From positions 1 to 43,288 of the forward strand of contig JAKQVC010000249.1 in the NCBI GenBank assembly GCA_029571985.1: a stretch of DNA of 43,288 nucleotides, in the 5' to 3' direction. Under the pieces are notes generated by a model that searched no databases, had not been told where the DNA came from, and worked only from the letters and a program-made list of their open reading frames with translations. The position numbers and the translations under genes are program-made. Source of the DNA: Bacteroidota bacterium. GTDB lineage: Bacteria > Bacteroidota > Bacteroidia > Chitinophagales > BACL12. Of the stretch, positions 42,461-43,288 are shown in pieces. Every line of letters begins with the position of its first letter. Position 1 is the stretch's first letter.

Positions 42461-42563
42461 CGGTGGCACAGTATCCGCCGAAATGTCATTTTAAAGGCAC
42501 AACTTCATCATAATAATAGGAGGTCAAAATCGCCGGAATGGTGGGGTCAATTTGGAGCGGAAT
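42461..42563. mobile_element. Possible IS21-type terminal repeat remnant
   Basis: Three imperfect direct copies of a ~23-nt unit: GGTGGCACAGTATCCGCC (then GAAAT), AGGAGGTCAAAATCGCCGGAA and GGTGGGGTCAATTTGGAGCG (then GAAT), at 42461-42484, 42518-42539 and 42540-42563. Multiple copies of such GGTCA...CCGGAAT units are the form of IS21-family ends, as I recall them. No transposase gene is in the window, so this would be a solo end or a scar. Confidence 0.45.
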
Positions 42564-42648
42564 CTTCAGCTTCTAAAAATCAACTCACAGCAACCTCAAT
42601 TAACGCGACTTTTAAGTCGTGCAAAAGTAGGAAGTCAAAAAAAACACC

Positions 42649-43288
42649 TCAATGATACCCCCACAAAAACGCACTCATCTGCGCACAGTTGTTGGAAAAG
42701 AGGATATACCCATCCCCATTGTAGCGTGACGACCAAAAAAGGAGTTCGCTTTGGCCGTTGTTGTCGTAATCACCGGCGTCTACGAGGACGTTGGTGGAGT
42801 AGTCGTCGTCACTAAAATCATCGATGAAGGGGAGGTCGATGTTGTAGGAGAGGTTGACATAATAGCCGTTATGCGATTGGTATATCCAAATGGGGTAGCC
42901 GGACCAATTATCCGCCGTAGTTTTCAAACGCACCTGGAGCAATTGATCATTATTGACGGATTTGTATGATTTCGCAAATTGTAAATCGGTATAAGCTACC
43001 GGATCAACATCATCCATTAAGGCGAGGTAAGAATTGTAAAGGCGCAGCAGATTGGGCAATTCCGCTGTGTCCGGTTCGAAAGGTTTCCATCGCTGCGGGT
43101 CCAGGCAATTGTTTTCCGAAACCACCACTAATGGTCTGGGTGCGGCACCACCCGTCCAACCGCTGAATGCCTCTGTTGGCTGCCCGATTACGGGCAGGTT
43201 TTTTTCTATGGTGCTATGATAGGTATCTCTCGGCCATGTCCACGATGCATCCGGAAACCTCGGCGGCTCTTGTTTACTATGCAACTCC
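42649..43288 (-). CDS. Conserved protein of unknown function, cut by window edge
   Basis: The last 212 or so residues of a protein whose start is beyond the right edge; no stop or good start is seen upstream in frame. The C-terminal region has LVDAGDYDNNGQSELLFW, like the FG-GAP/VCBS calcium-binding repeat DxDxNGxxDL, and the ending NGDGYILFSNN...WGYH recalls the conserved tail of a family found in several phyla. A Trp/Pro-rich segment (WTWPRD, GWTGGAAPRPLVV) lies near the cut end. No signal peptide can be assessed. It ends 86 nt from the possible IS21 remnant. Confidence 0.6.
   Translation of the reverse strand, partial: ELHSKQEPPRFPDASWTWPRDTYHSTIEKNLPVIGQPTEAFSGWTGGAAPRPLVVVSENNCLDPQRWKPFEPDTAELPNLLRLYNSYLALMDDVDPVAYTDLQFAKSYKSVNNDQLLQVRLKTTADNWSGYPIWIYQSHNGYYVNLSYNIDLPFIDDFSDDDYSTNVLVDAGDYDNNGQSELLFWSSRYNGDGYILFSNNCAQMSAFLWGYH

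Noticed and set aside
1-43288. tRNA, rRNA or tmRNA genes
   Set aside because: Scanning for T-loop-like GGTTCGAATCC sequences and acceptor pairing gave nothing convincing by eye.

Overview
The window looks like the chromosome of a member of the Bacteroidota, probably a gliding or T9SS-bearing lineage near Saprospiria or Chitinophagia. The evidence is: three secreted proteins with type IX secretion (T9SS) C-terminal signals, the bacillithiol gene bshA, a long-chain-free (short-LID) adenylate kinase, near absence of Shine-Dalgarno sequences, and repeated use of the Bacteroidota -7 promoter element TAnnTTTG, often only 4-20 nt before the start codon. No rRNA, tRNA or CRISPR array was seen.

Layout. 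1-400: gene-free composite of 7-bp tandem arrays and a structured element, ending in a terminator. 401-9576: a T9SS type A surface protein, pepD, two small membrane proteins, a degenerate MNT-type nucleotidyltransferase, the adk-obgE pair, an EamA transporter, a PaiB-like flavin protein and a DUF1801 protein. 9821-22389: a RidA homologue with a possible lipoprotein signal, then two large T9SS type B proteins sharing 52-residue repeats. They bracket a six-gene minus-strand cluster: methyltransferase, B12-type radical SAM, B12-type radical SAM, methyltransferase, nucleotidyltransferase, B12-type radical SAM. I cannot assign this cluster to a known pathway, and it is one of the two best candidates for an undescribed system. 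22464-28693: cysS, then a tightly packed mutL-rhomboid-rhomboid-EEP phosphatase group. 28879-37560: housekeeping genes, namely a GH3/serine-hydrolase fusion, bshA, a small lipoprotein, yqeY, cvpA, pabA/trpG, an alpha/beta hydrolase, a CBS protein and nadK.

37561-43288 is an accessory region. It starts with inverted 7-bp arrays, then has two roughly 137-nt attC-like inverted-repeat elements beside small accessory genes (a Cys-rich secreted protein and a CPBP membrane protease). Next come a HigBA-type toxin-antitoxin pair with its operator, and a winged-helix regulator overlapping an AbiEii-like nucleotidyltransferase. That last pair sits under a textbook promoter that contains a perfect inverted repeat, and is the second main candidate for an under-described toxin-antitoxin or defence system. 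A possible IS21-type terminal remnant and a gene cut by the right edge finish the window.

All functions are inferred by reading motifs; no database search was possible.
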